A stretch of 64,000 nt of DNA from Alkalihalobacillus pseudalcaliphilus (GTDB lineage Bacteria > Bacillota > Bacilli > Bacillales > Bacillaceae_D): positions 642,166-706,165 of the forward strand of contig LFJO01000005.1 of the NCBI GenBank assembly GCA_001038565.1, read 5' to 3'. The notes beneath the pieces are model-generated. The model saw nothing but the letters and a program-made list of their open reading frames with translations. It was not told the DNA's origin and ran no database searches. Positions 34,623-43,396 of the stretch are shown here, in pieces. Each line of letters starts with the position of its first letter. Position 1 is the stretch's first letter. A program made the translations under genes and the position numbers.

Positions 34623-36008
34623 ATGAGTAGAAGGCAGATACCAATAATACAACTACTATTTTTCATCATGTTACTTTTAGGTATTATGATGTATAGTATG
34701 TTTGTTTTACAAGTGGAACCGCATTTTCCACTATTAATTAGTTTGCTTGTGTTGTTATTAATTGGCCTAATAAATAAATTTTCTTGGAATGAGCTTGAAG
34801 AGGGGATGGTAGATGGCATTAAATTAGCGATTAAACCTTTATTAATATTAGCGATAGTTGGTATGTTAATTGCTGTCTGGATGATGAGTGGGACGATCCC
34901 GACTTTAATCTATTACGGCTTACATGTCATATCGCCACAATGGTTTGCGCTAAGTGCGTTATTTATTTGTATAATTGTCTCTACCTTTACGGGGAGTTCT
35001 TTTACGACTATTGGCACAATTGGTATTGCGATGTTTGGAATTGGAACGGCATTAGGTATTCACCCTGCTTTAGTTGCGGGTGCTGTTATTTCAGGGGCCT
35101 GCTTTGGAGATAAAATGTCACCATTATCTGATACGACAAACTTTGCAAGTGGAATTTCAGGGGTGGATATATTTGAACATATTAAGCATCTCAGTTGGAC
35201 GATGATCCCAGCATTAATGATATCGATCGTGTTTTTTATCATTATCGGTTCAAATGTGGAGCCAAGTACTATGGCGGACATTAACATTTTAATCGATAGC
35301 CTTGAGCAATCCTTTACGATTAGTTTTTGGACGTTATTGTCACCTGCCTTTGTAATTATATTTGCGATTAGAAGAAAACCAACTTTGCTAGCTTTACTTG
35401 TAGGATTAATAACAGGTTTACTTGTTGCTATAACGATTCAAGGTGTATATGAGCCAAAATTGTGGATGGAGACATTGCAGCATGGATTTCATGCTCCTAT
35501 TACAAACGATACGATTGCAACGATTGTGAATCGTGGCGGACTTCAGTCAATGATGTGGGCAATATCTTTAATTATGATTGCTTTAGCATTCGGTGGCGTC
35601 GTGCAAAAATTGGGTGTGCTTGAAACGTTAATTGAGTCGGCTCTTAAACGCCTAAAAAGGACTGGTGATTTGATTGCTGCAACTGCTGCAACTTCAATTG
35701 CTGTCAATACTCTTACAGGTGAACAATACTTGAGTATCTTAATACCTGGGCAAATGTTTCCGAAGCTCTATGAAAAGCAGCAAATACATGTGAAGAATTT
35801 ATCTAGAACGATTGAGGATGCCGGTACATTAGTGAACCCACTTATTCCATGGGGAGTAAGTGGAGCATTCTTCACAAGTGTTCTTGGAGTATCTGTTATC
35901 GAATATATCCCGTATGCGATCTTTCTGTTTATATCACCAATTTTAACGGTCGTTTTTGGCTATTTAGGTTGGGGGATAGCAAAGAGTGAAAATAGAAGTG
36001 CGGATTAA
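34623..36008 (+). CDS. nhaC: NhaC family Na+/H+ antiporter
   Basis: This 461-residue membrane protein has about eleven to twelve transmembrane segments. NhaC-type motifs are present: SSFTTIGTIGIAMFGIG, SGACFGDKMSPLSDTTN and TVAATSIAVN-like ATAATSIAVNTLTGEQYL. It exchanges Na+ for H+ at the membrane and suits life at high pH or salt, where it helps acidify the cytoplasm. The ATG follows GAGGGGAG. It is isolated behind repeats A and B. The family call is firm; ion specificity is inferred. Confidence 0.92.
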   Translation: MSRRQIPIIQLLFFIMLLLGIMMYSMFVLQVEPHFPLLISLLVLLLIGLINKFSWNELEEGMVDGIKLAIKPLLILAIVGMLIAVWMMSGTIPTLIYYGLHVISPQWFALSALFICIIVSTFTGSSFTTIGTIGIAMFGIGTALGIHPALVAGAVISGACFGDKMSPLSDTTNFASGISGVDIFEHIKHLSWTMIPALMISIVFFIIIGSNVEPSTMADINILIDSLEQSFTISFWTLLSPAFVIIFAIRRKPTLLALLVGLITGLLVAITIQGVYEPKLWMETLQHGFHAPITNDTIATIVNRGGLQSMMWAISLIMIALAFGGVVQKLGVLETLIESALKRLKRTGDLIAATAATSIAVNTLTGEQYLSILIPGQMFPKLYEKQQIHVKNLSRTIEDAGTLVNPLIPWGVSGAFFTSVLGVSVIEYIPYAIFLFISPILTVVFGYLGWGIAKSENRSAD

Positions 36009-36074
36009 GTTTTTGAATTTGACGTATAAAAAATAACCTTACTCAAAAACTATGCCCTATAAGGAGGGGATAGG

Positions 36075-36281
36075 ATGGAACGTTCTGTTATTTCTTTTTT
36101 CATTAGTATGGTTGCTATTTATGTAGGTTATAAAAATCGTTATCGAATCATCAATTTAATTTTGAAAAGGCGTTGGCTAAGAAGAATAGCCGTTGCGTGG
36201 GTAATGCAAATGCCATTTTTTCGTGAAAAGATGGTCGCCTCTATTTTTTCTACACCTTCCAAGAGTATGGAACGCGTGTAA
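36075..36281 (+). CDS. small membrane protein of unknown function (YqgO position)
   Basis: This 68-residue protein has one N-terminal hydrophobic segment (residues 6-21) and a very basic remainder (KNRYR, LKRRWLRR). The ATG follows AAGGAGGGG, a near-perfect ribosome-binding site, and a strong terminator lies just after the stop. This supports a real gene. B. subtilis has a small gene, yqgO, in the same place between yqgN and yqgP; homology to it is not certain. Confidence 0.7.
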   Translation: MERSVISFFISMVAIYVGYKNRYRIINLILKRRWLRRIAVAWVMQMPFFREKMVASIFSTPSKSMERV

Positions 36282-36288
36282 GAGCACT

Positions 36289-36329
36289 GACTCAACAATC
36301 TGTTTAATAGATTGTTGAGTCTTTTTTTT
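36289..36329 (+). terminator. terminator after the small membrane protein gene
   Basis: GACTCAACAATCT pairs perfectly with AGATTGTTGAGTC, followed by eight Ts. Confidence 0.95.
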
Positions 36330-36399
36330 GAAATGAACAATGATTTTAAGCGCGTGATAGTCATCTACTCTGTTGATGATTTTATGATTGCTAAGCACC

Positions 36400-36408
36400 T
36401 GTTATAAT
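36400..36408 (+). promoter_or_regulatory. extended -10 promoter of the HAD-rhomboid pair
   Basis: TGTTATAAT ends 23 bp before the HAD gene. There is no clear -35. Confidence 0.6.
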
Positions 36409-36431
36409 AGAAAGGAGAGGAGCTGAGGAGC

Positions 36432-37157
36432 ATGCTTGTTAGTTTCGATATAGATGATACATTATATAATTTTAAGGATACATTTCAACAAGCTATGGAT
36501 GTTGCTTTTCAACAACTGGTGAAGAAGGAAGGTCGGAACGTAACTTTTTCAACTTGGTTTAAGGTATTTCAAGACTGCAATCAAAGGCTATGGCCAAGGT
36601 TTGAAGCGAAGGAAATGGACATACATACATTTAGAGAATTAAGATTTACTGAAACGATGAAAAAGCTAGGGTATGAGGTGAAAATAGGGGAAGGACAGCT
36701 GTTTCATGACGTATATGTACAAGCTTTTTATCAGGTAATAAAGCCGTTTCCTAGTGTGAAAAAGCTCTTATCACAGCTACATGCAAAAAACGTGGAGCTG
36801 GCTATTATTTCAAACGGTCCTAGTGATACACAATACGAAAAGCTACGTTGTCTAGGGCTACAGAATTATTTTTTAAAAGAAAAGATATTTATCTCAGAAG
36901 AGGTAGCCAGTGCAAAGCCAGAACAAGCTATCTTTCTACAATGTGCCAATCAACGCTCAGGCGAGATACATACGAAAAAATACCATATTGGAGATTCATG
37001 GTCTCATGATGTTATGGGTGCTGTAAGAGCTGGCTGGACGGCGGTTTATTTTAATTGGAAAAACGAGCAGGGAGATCGTAGTATGGTTGCTAATGAGCGT
37101 GTTATTGAAGTGCAAGAATTGAATAGTTTAAGTAAATGGTTTAGAAAGAAAGGTTGA
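36432..37157 (+). CDS. HAD-family hydrolase
   Basis: This 241-residue haloacid dehalogenase-like phosphatase has motif I SFDIDDTLYNF (Asp6, Asp8), motif II in ISNGPSD, the lysine of motif III in SAKPE and motif IV HIGDSWSHDVMGA. A helical cap of about 80 residues follows motif I. The substrate is unknown; relatives act on sugar or nucleotide phosphates. The ATG follows GAGGAG. The rhomboid gene starts 6 bp after its stop, so they form an operon. Confidence 0.88.
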   Translation: MLVSFDIDDTLYNFKDTFQQAMDVAFQQLVKKEGRNVTFSTWFKVFQDCNQRLWPRFEAKEMDIHTFRELRFTETMKKLGYEVKIGEGQLFHDVYVQAFYQVIKPFPSVKKLLSQLHAKNVELAIISNGPSDTQYEKLRCLGLQNYFLKEKIFISEEVASAKPEQAIFLQCANQRSGEIHTKKYHIGDSWSHDVMGAVRAGWTAVYFNWKNEQGDRSMVANERVIEVQELNSLSKWFRKKG

Positions 37158-37163
37158 TGTTGT

Positions 37164-38702
37164 TTGGAAGCAATTAGACATGATTATCTTTTCTGGAAGG
37201 TGATTCATGAGCTTGTCATGGAGAGGAATTACGTTCCCATCTATCATCGTGATGATGAAATTTGGTTGGAGGATGACTCGATAAAGCCTGTAAAACTCTT
37301 AAGACTGGTACGTAAGGATTCAGATTGGACGAATCGATTTAGAGAGAATGCTAGCGCAGCGGCTCAAAATTTGGATTTCATTCGAAAGCAACGAAGAATA
37401 AAAGAGCTACAAGTTGAGAATATCTACTTTTGTCTTAGACCACCTGTTGATGATTGGAGTAAGCTTGAGCATCCAATAGCCGTGGGTAAGTCAACAATGG
37501 TGAGAAATCACTTCGTCTTTCTAGAAAATAGTGAAGGTCAGCTTGAACTATCAGAGAAATTAGAACAAATGCAGATGTGGAAGCAGCCGTTGCATGTAGA
37601 CAAGAGTTTGGAGCCCATACAGCTTGATGCAAAAATGGTCGCCTACAAGTATGAAGTAAGGCTGCTTGCCCAAAAAATAGCAAAGGCTGAAAAAGATTCT
37701 TTTTCCTATGGGAAACCAATATTCACGTATATCATACTTGCTATCAATATTTTAGCCTTTTTACTTATTGAATATTATGGTGAGAGTGAATCGCTATTGA
37801 CGTTAATTGAAGTAGGGGCAAAATATACACCACTGCTACTTGATGGTGAGTGGTGGCGTTTAGTGACGACGATGTTTATTCACATTGGATTTCTTCATCT
37901 AATGATGAACAGCTTGGCTCTTTATTTTCTTGGCACACTTGTTGAGCGTATGTATGGTTCATTACGTTTTTTTGGGATATATGTTGTTGCGGGTATTACG
38001 GGATCAATCGTGAGCATGTGGACTAATTTATCCATTGGTGCAGGAGCTTCAGGAGCCATTTTTGGTTTATTTGGTGCTCTTCTTTACTTCGGCTTAAAAA
38101 ACAAAAGACTCTTTTTGAGAACGATGGGTATGAATGTATTTGTCGTCTTAGCGATTAACTTGGTATTTGGCTTCGTAGCCCCTTTCGTAGACAATGGTGC
38201 TCATATTGGCGGATTAATTGGTGGCTTTGTTGCAGCAGCAGCTAGTCAATTACCAAAAGAAAAAAGAAGTATGAAGCAGCTTGTATCTGTTGCCATAATC
38301 CTATTAGCTTTTGTCGCTCATTTCCTATTCATTGAAGCGTATTTAGATCGATCCGAATTAGATTTATTAGAAACTCAAATCGCTTATTTGTATATAGAAG
38401 AGGAAGATTATGAGAAAGCATTCCCACACTTAGAAAGGCCTTATTTGAATGGCTCAGAACTTGGTGAAGTGTATTTTTATTTAGGTTATTTAAAAGCGAA
38501 TGATGAAAAATATGAAGAGGCGAGGGAATTGTTTGAGCAGGCAGTTGAGCGAAATCCACAATTACATCCTGCTTATTTTAATCTATCGCTTTTAGCAGAG
38601 CAACGAGGCGAAATAGAACTCGCTATTAGGTATGTGAAACAAGCGATTGACCTAGAAGCAGAGCCCTCCTATCAAGAAAGGCTCGAGTATTTAGAGAATT
38701 GA
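37164..38702 (+). CDS. yqgP: rhomboid family intramembrane serine protease with TPR tail
   Basis: This 512-residue protein has a soluble N-terminal domain (1-180), a rhomboid domain with about seven transmembrane helices (185-375) and C-terminal TPR repeats (about 390-505). The catalytic dyad is visible: S296 in GAGASGAIFG and H347 in DNGAHIGGLIGG. The helix-2 histidine and asparagine motif HIGFLHLMMNSLAL is also present. Length and layout match B. subtilis YqgP, which works with FtsH in membrane protein quality control. The start is TTG with AAAGG ten bases upstream. Confidence 0.95.
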   Translation: MEAIRHDYLFWKVIHELVMERNYVPIYHRDDEIWLEDDSIKPVKLLRLVRKDSDWTNRFRENASAAAQNLDFIRKQRRIKELQVENIYFCLRPPVDDWSKLEHPIAVGKSTMVRNHFVFLENSEGQLELSEKLEQMQMWKQPLHVDKSLEPIQLDAKMVAYKYEVRLLAQKIAKAEKDSFSYGKPIFTYIILAINILAFLLIEYYGESESLLTLIEVGAKYTPLLLDGEWWRLVTTMFIHIGFLHLMMNSLALYFLGTLVERMYGSLRFFGIYVVAGITGSIVSMWTNLSIGAGASGAIFGLFGALLYFGLKNKRLFLRTMGMNVFVVLAINLVFGFVAPFVDNGAHIGGLIGGFVAAAASQLPKEKRSMKQLVSVAIILLAFVAHFLFIEAYLDRSELDLLETQIAYLYIEEEDYEKAFPHLERPYLNGSELGEVYFYLGYLKANDEKYEEARELFEQAVERNPQLHPAYFNLSLLAEQRGEIELAIRYVKQAIDLEAEPSYQERLEYLEN

Positions 38703-38748
38703 TGTTTAGTTAAGGGCCTATTTAAGTTTCTCCTTAATACGTAGTAGT

Positions 38749-39624
38749 TCAAAATGTTTGTTTTAAAACAATTGGCTCTCCTGATTTGGTTTTGAATACA
38801 ACAAATAGCTCCCCTTGGCTGATATCCTTTGGAAAAAGAATAGTTGGCATTGTGCTGCCTTGTGCAGAAATAACCTGTCCATTGTTGAGACGAATGCCGT
38901 GCACATATTCTCTATATAACCCTTCCCACAAACCACCCATGATTGCGGTGGTTTTTTCTTTGCTGAGTTGCGGGATGGAAGCTAATGTGGATTCTAAATC
39001 AGTAACAGATGAAGTTACATAATCTTCTTGATTTAATTGAAACGTTTTTAGGAGCTGGGTCAGTTCATATTCTTGTTTTTGGTTCACAATATAATCTATC
39101 GTTCTTTTGTTTTCTTTCTCCGCTAAAGATTGTGGTTCTTTAAAGCTATGCACTTTTTCTAAAGGTGAATCAATGACATATAACCAATCATTGGTTAATG
39201 CTTGTGCACTTTTAATATCTTCGTTTTGATGATGAATTTCAGCATAATGGAAGGTTATTGCTTCATAAAGCCCACTTTCGTTCCCCACTATATTTTTACT
39301 CTGAAGAAGGGCATCTGTATTCTCTTTCCAATTCGATAAAATCTCGATTAGATAACCGTCTTTGTAAAGCAGTGATACATCCTGACGTAGATAGGCTTCT
39401 TGATCGAGCATGGATTTTGATAACCAAGCGAGTTCGTACCCTTTTTCATTTGTCGCACTTTTGAGCTCTAGTTGAGTCAGTGCTTCAATAAATGAACGGT
39501 CTGGATCGGGCGGGAAAAAGGTGAGCGTTTCTTTAGTGCTTGTTTGATAGAAATAAAAATAAAGAAAAATGCTCATGCTAATGATAAGAAATATAACGAG
39601 AGGAATAGGAGCTATTCGTTTCAT
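38749..39624 (-). CDS. membrane-anchored protein of unknown function, divergent from spoVAF
   Basis: This 291-residue protein is not recognised. It has a basic start, MKRIAPIP, and one membrane segment (residues 7-26). The remainder is probably extracytoplasmic, with an Asp/Pro-rich start (TFFPPDPDRSF), several amphipathic helices and a beta-rich C terminus (GELFVVFKTKSGEPIVLKQ). The longest start (39654) lies before the ribosome-binding site; the ATG at 39624 follows TTGGAGG. It shares its upstream region, including a 16-bp palindrome, with the SpoVAF-like gene, so a sporulation role is possible. Confidence 0.72.
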   Translation of the reverse strand: MKRIAPIPLVIFLIISMSIFLYFYFYQTSTKETLTFFPPDPDRSFIEALTQLELKSATNEKGYELAWLSKSMLDQEAYLRQDVSLLYKDGYLIEILSNWKENTDALLQSKNIVGNESGLYEAITFHYAEIHHQNEDIKSAQALTNDWLYVIDSPLEKVHSFKEPQSLAEKENKRTIDYIVNQKQEYELTQLLKTFQLNQEDYVTSSVTDLESTLASIPQLSKEKTTAIMGGLWEGLYREYVHGIRLNNGQVISAQGSTMPTILFPKDISQGELFVVFKTKSGEPIVLKQTF

Positions 39625-39650
39625 GATGACCTCCAATTCTGGCTTTATTG

Positions 39651-39666
39651 CCACATATATATGTGG
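39651..39666. promoter_or_regulatory. perfect 16-bp palindrome between divergent genes
   Basis: CCACATATATATGTGG is fully symmetrical. It lies 27 bp from one start and 68 bp from the other in the only space between the two divergent genes. Confidence 0.45.
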
Positions 39667-39733
39667 GCTTGTCTAACTATATACCGGTAGAAGTAAATTA
39701 GAGCCGATTGTTATTGATGCGGGGGTGTGTGAA

Positions 39734-41182
39734 ATGAAAAGAAAAATAACTGCTAGTTATCAAGAAAATCTTGAATATCTAAAAAAAGAGTTAGGTACAG
39801 ACGAAAGCATGGACATGATCTGTTTGGAGATGGAGCATGCCGATCTTAGAATGGCCTTTTTTGTTGTCGATGGTTTTGCCAAGGATACCGCTCTAACAGA
39901 AATACAAGAAATGCTGGCCCGAACAACGGAAAAAGAATTACGTGATGACCCGTTACGAGCTCTTACACAAAGTAGGATTCCATACATTGAGATAGATACA
40001 GAAAAAGATTTAGATGAAGTGGTCGATCAAGTTCTATCTGGACCAACAGCTTTACTCGTAGAAGGGATAACCGAAGTGATTATCATTGATACGAGAGAAT
40101 ATCCAGTTCGTGGACCAGAAGAACCAGATACAGAGCAAGTTATTCGTGGTTCAAAAGATGGTTTTGTTGAAACCTTAGTTATGAACGCTGCTCTTATTAG
40201 AAGGCGAGTTCGTGATCGGACCTTTCGGGTTGAGTATGTACAAGTAGGTCGACGGTCTAAAACGGATATTACCCTTTGTTATATTGGTGATATTGCAGAC
40301 AATAAAATGATTGAAGAAATGAAAGCGTCGATTCAAAAAATTGATACAGATGGTTTGCCGATGGCAGATAAAACAATTGAAGAATTTGTTTTTGGTCATC
40401 ATTATCAGCCATATCCACTCGTCCGTTATACGGAAAGGCCAGATGTTGCGGCGACCCAATTATTTGAAGGACATGTGGTTATTTTAGTAGATGGCTCTCC
40501 GAGTGCAATGGTAGCACCGACGACTTTTTGGCATCATTTACAACATGCTGAGGAGTATCGGCAAAAGCCAATCATTGGTGCTGGTCTTAGGCTTGTTCGT
40601 TTTGTGGCAGTTTGGGCTTCTATTTTTTTAATGCCTCTATGGTTTTTATTAGCAGAGCATCAACAATTTGTGCCTGAGGTTATTTCATTTGTGGGTTCAG
40701 AAGAGGAAGGTACGGTGCCATTGTTTGCTCAATTTTTAGCGGCAGAAGTAGGAATTGAGATGCTGAGGATGGCGTCTATTCATACGCCCAATGCTTTAGC
40801 AACCGCTCTTGGTCTTGTCGCAGCTCTTTTAATTGGTGAGGTTGCCATCGAAGTGGGATTATTTTCCCCTGAAGTGGTTTTATATTTAGCCGTCGCAGTT
40901 GTAGGATCTTTTGCAACTCCAAGTTATGAATTAAGCTTAGCAAACCGCTCGATCCGAGTTGCTTTATTAGTTCTGACCGCTTTCTTTGGCTTGGGAGGCT
41001 TCTTAGTAGGTACGACTTTATGGATTTTCATGCTAGTTCGTATTGAGAAGTTCGATACACCTTATTTTTGGCCGCTTATTCCATTTAACATGCGTGCACT
41101 ACGAGATGTTATTTTGAGAGCTCCAATGCCATTAAAGAATCGTAGGCCAACAGCTATCCATCCTAAAGATCCAGACCGCTAA
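39734..41182 (+). CDS. spoVAF: SpoVAF-like spore germination protein (GerA family)
   Basis: This 482-residue member of the GerA/SpoVAF family has a soluble N-terminal half with GPTALLVEGITEVIIIDTREYP, GSKDGFVETLVMNAALIRRR and RTFRVEYVQVGRRSKTDITL. Several C-terminal membrane segments follow (about 285-465), with MASIHTPNALATALGL. SpoVAF acts in the spore inner membrane during germination. It stands alone here, without spoVAA-AE genes. The GTG at 39725 is inside the GGGGGTG site, so the ATG at 39734 is used. A 51-bp tandem repeat array begins exactly at its stop. Confidence 0.9.
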   Translation: MKRKITASYQENLEYLKKELGTDESMDMICLEMEHADLRMAFFVVDGFAKDTALTEIQEMLARTTEKELRDDPLRALTQSRIPYIEIDTEKDLDEVVDQVLSGPTALLVEGITEVIIIDTREYPVRGPEEPDTEQVIRGSKDGFVETLVMNAALIRRRVRDRTFRVEYVQVGRRSKTDITLCYIGDIADNKMIEEMKASIQKIDTDGLPMADKTIEEFVFGHHYQPYPLVRYTERPDVAATQLFEGHVVILVDGSPSAMVAPTTFWHHLQHAEEYRQKPIIGAGLRLVRFVAVWASIFLMPLWFLLAEHQQFVPEVISFVGSEEEGTVPLFAQFLAAEVGIEMLRMASIHTPNALATALGLVAALLIGEVAIEVGLFSPEVVLYLAVAVVGSFATPSYELSLANRSIRVALLVLTAFFGLGGFLVGTTLWIFMLVRIEKFDTPYFWPLIPFNMRALRDVILRAPMPLKNRRPTAIHPKDPDR

Positions 41183-41487
41183 CGCCGAATCGCGGGGTTG
41201 CGAGCTGAAAAAGAGGTAGAAAGCCCGAGCAAACGCCGAATCGCGGGGTTGCGAGCTGGAAAAGAGGTAGAAAGCCCGAGCAAACGCCGAATCGCGGGGT
41301 TGCGAGCTGAAAAAGAGGTAGAAAGCCCAAGCAAACGCCGAATCGCGGGGTTGCGAGCTGAAAAAGAGGTAGAAAGCCCGAGCAAACGCCGAATCGCGGG
41401 GTTGCGAGCTGAAAAAGAGGTAGAAAGCTCAAGCAAACGCCGAATCGCGAGGTTGCGAGCTGAAAAAGAGGTAGAAAGCCCGAGCAA
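41181..41487 (+). repeat. six tandem copies of a 51-bp repeat
   Basis: Units start at 41181, 41232, 41283, 41334, 41385 and 41436, each opening AACGCCGAATCGCGGGGTTG (one copy has GCGAGG). Unit length equals 17 codons, so frames stay open on both strands; the plus frame from 41198 would repeat RRIAGLRAEKEVESPSK. Copies are nearly identical, which suggests recent expansion. No ribosome-binding site supports translation. Confidence 0.95.
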
Positions 41488-41715
41488 ACGTGTTGGCCCG
41501 TTTACAACTCGATCACCATCAGGAGTCGGTCTGAATAATCAGGGAGCACTGTCCTACTAAGGTCATTGATCGCGAGATGGATGACGAGCTAACTTCGCGG
41601 CACAAACTATCGGCCATAAGTAACTTTCATATAAAGCCCACATGGCGGAGCCAAAAACAGCTCCGCCACCAACAAGAATGAAAGTGGCGATAAGCCCTTT
41701 ACAACTCAGTTCTTG
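41487..41715 (+). repeat. dispersed repeat family B, copy 4
   Basis: Begins GTTGGCCCGTTTACAACTCG, then AGGAGTCGGTCTGA, CAGGGAGCACTGTCCTAC, GCGAGATGGATGACGAGC, CGGCACAAACTATCGGCC and CTTTCATATAAA. A GGCGGAGCC..GCTCCGCC hairpin and CACCAACAAGAATGAAAG come last. It abuts the 51-bp array on the left and a family A copy on the right. Confidence 0.88.
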
Positions 41716-41759
41716 GTACAATTCGGTTTTGATCTTTCTCAATTTAAATGAATGATCTT

Positions 41760-41959
41760 GGATTGTTGTTTGAACTTGAGAATTTCCAGTAACCCAGCGG
41801 ACGAAAATATGCGGAGACTCCCGCGGGACGTAGTGGTAGAGCTGAGATCCAGCGGCGTAGCCGATTAGCTCAGTGCCACCCCGCAGGACGCAGAGCAGAA
41901 TTTTCGGTAGCGATGAGTAGAACTCCGCATACTAGCATTAGGTAACTTTCATATAAAAA
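41760..41959 (+). repeat. dispersed repeat family A, copy 6
   Basis: A full copy: TGAACTTGAGAATTTCC, AATATGCGGAGACTCCCGCG, GAGCTGAGATCCAGCGGCG, AGCCGATTAGCTCAGTGCC, CCCCGCAGGACGCAGAGCA, TTTTCGGTAGCGATGAG, CTCCGCATA and AACTTTCATATAAAA. Confidence 0.9.
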
Positions 41960-41984
41960 GCTTGGCTGCATGCCAAGCTTTTTC
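41955..41984. terminator. bidirectional hairpin terminator
   Basis: AAAAAGCTTGGC pairs with GCCAAGCTTTTT. On the minus strand it lies about 50 bp after the YueI gene. Confidence 0.85.
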
Positions 41985-42036
41985 CTAATCCTTAAACTAA
42001 TGTCCGCCTAGTTAATGTGCCGTAACTGTCTTTCCG

Positions 42037-42429
42037 TCATTCTCCCATATCGTACTCATATAATTCATCTTCAATAAATATATTATCTAGGTCAATAGCG
42101 CGCCTTTCTGTTGCTAAAACAAGACCAAAAGGAGTCTCATGTTGAGGGTTCGTGATGGTGAAACGCACCCCCTTAGAATTGGCAGCTTGTACATACTTGG
42201 CATAGTCGGAATAGGACAAGTTTCCGTTAATAAACAACTGAACATCTTGTTCCTTATCCATTTTATCGATAACCTCACGATAGATAGCTGAAGTCCTAAC
42301 TTGTGATAAAGTCAAAGCATAAAAGATTCTTTCCGCAATCGTTGTCAAAAATAAGTTTCTTTCCTCGATTTTCACTTGTGGCGTTCCTCTTAGTGCATAG
42401 TCCATCTTCTCTTGAATTTTATGGTTCAT
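42037..42429 (-). CDS. YueI family protein (DUF1694)
   Basis: This 130-residue soluble protein has the YueI/DUF1694 pattern: LRGTPQVKIEERNLFLTT, FRERVI-like ERIFYALTLSQV and LPEYQ-like KYVQAANSKGVRFTITN. The function is unknown. The ATG follows TAGGGGGC. The C terminus is acidic (EDELYEYDMGE). It is divergent from the membrane protein at 42584 and is not part of the yqg order of B. subtilis. Confidence 0.82.
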   Translation of the reverse strand: MNHKIQEKMDYALRGTPQVKIEERNLFLTTIAERIFYALTLSQVRTSAIYREVIDKMDKEQDVQLFINGNLSYSDYAKYVQAANSKGVRFTITNPQHETPFGLVLATERRAIDLDNIFIEDELYEYDMGE

Positions 42430-42583
42430 TTGTATGCCCCCTAAATTCTAATTGTGCATTTTCTTGTCCTTTTTTTACTTATTCCCACATATCATAACAT
42501 AAGAAACCAAAAAACATGTGTCTGTCTCGTGAAACTAGTCTCAACACACAGCTAAGATAAACATCACAAGGAGATGATAAACG

Positions 42584-43093
42584 ATGGTGGCCTTCACAGT
42601 CCTATTTTTCGTGTTTGTTGTAGGTGTTACAATCGGTGGTTTATTGGCAGTTGGAAAAAATCCACCTTCCTTATTTTTATTTGGATTAATCGCTTTTGCT
42701 TTTTTAATAGTAGGATTTATTGGTATGGTCGTTGGCTTGTTGTTTCCATCTTTTTTAATAGGATTTTGGTTTGCTGAGTTTATTATATGCATTTTTGCCT
42801 TTCTATTTATATGGGCAGCCGTAAAAACATTTCACCCAAATCTTGGATTTATGTTTGGTCAAAAAATGGGCTTAAATATATTGTTATGCTTATTCTTCTT
42901 TATGGGATTCGAATGGGGAATTTTTGATTTAAGAGCGTTTTTCACTTTGTTTGCAAGTATTATTTTTACACTCTCATTATTTATTGGCATTTTTGTACAA
43001 TGGCAAGTCAAGCAAAAGTTTTGGCATTTCCCTTATGTCGTTTATGCACCCTGTGTATGGCTATTTGTCTTCACCATCATTAAACTGTTTTAA
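42584..43093 (+). CDS. polytopic membrane protein of unknown function
   Basis: This 169-residue, extremely hydrophobic protein has about five membrane segments (near residues 2-22, 28-50, 58-85, 95-115 and 120-165). There are few charged residues and several aromatic-rich helices. No family is recognised. The ATG follows AAGGAG. The short gap to the divergent YueI gene shows no clear promoter. It is probably real, because the reading frame is long and has a good ribosome-binding site. Confidence 0.7.
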   Translation: MVAFTVLFFVFVVGVTIGGLLAVGKNPPSLFLFGLIAFAFLIVGFIGMVVGLLFPSFLIGFWFAEFIICIFAFLFIWAAVKTFHPNLGFMFGQKMGLNILLCLFFFMGFEWGIFDLRAFFTLFASIIFTLSLFIGIFVQWQVKQKFWHFPYVVYAPCVWLFVFTIIKLF

Positions 43094-43148
43094 TCATCAA
43101 ATTAATAAGATGAATTAAGATAGAAACCTTTTCGTCCATCCACTTGCC

Positions 43149-43157
43149 TGTTATAAT
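43149..43157 (+). promoter_or_regulatory. extended -10 promoter of yqgQ-glcK
   Basis: TGTTATAAT lies 20 bp before the yqgQ start. Confidence 0.6.
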
Positions 43158-43176
43158 AGCGATGAGGTGAGCTTTG

Positions 43177-43377
43177 TTGAAAACGTTTTACGATTTATTA
43201 CAGTTATTAAAAAAGTTTGGGATTTTTATTTATACAAGAGATAGAAAAATGGACCTCCAGCTCATGGAAAAAGAAGTGCACGAATTACATAGTTGGGGTA
43301 TGATTGATACGTTAACTTTTCAACAAGCTATACTAATATTACGTAAAGAGTTAAGTTTACTCAATGAAAAGAAATGA
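43177..43377 (+). CDS. yqgQ: DUF910 family small protein
   Basis: This 66-residue protein, MKTFYDLLQLLKKFGIFIYT..RDRKMDLQLMEKE, matches DUF910/YqgQ, a three-helix protein proposed to bind single-stranded nucleic acid. It precedes glcK by 19 bp, as in B. subtilis. Two adjacent TTG codons are possible starts; the second (43177) is better spaced from GAGGTGA. Co-transcription with glcK is likely. Confidence 0.88.
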   Translation: MKTFYDLLQLLKKFGIFIYTRDRKMDLQLMEKEVHELHSWGMIDTLTFQQAILILRKELSLLNEKK

Positions 43378-43396
43378 TAAAAGGTGGATTGGTTAA

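Noticed and set aside
36140..36398. Two minus-strand frames opposite the small membrane protein
   Set aside because: They overlap a gene with a near-perfect ribosome-binding site and its terminator; no support for translation on the minus strand.
41181..41487. CRISPR array
   Set aside because: The 51-bp units are contiguous with no unique spacers and no cas genes are near, so this is a simple tandem repeat.
41198..41560. 120-codon plus-strand frame and two minus-strand frames with 17-residue repeats
   Set aside because: They are by-products of the 51-bp tandem repeat, whose length is a multiple of three. No start with a proper ribosome-binding site, and several frames are open at once.
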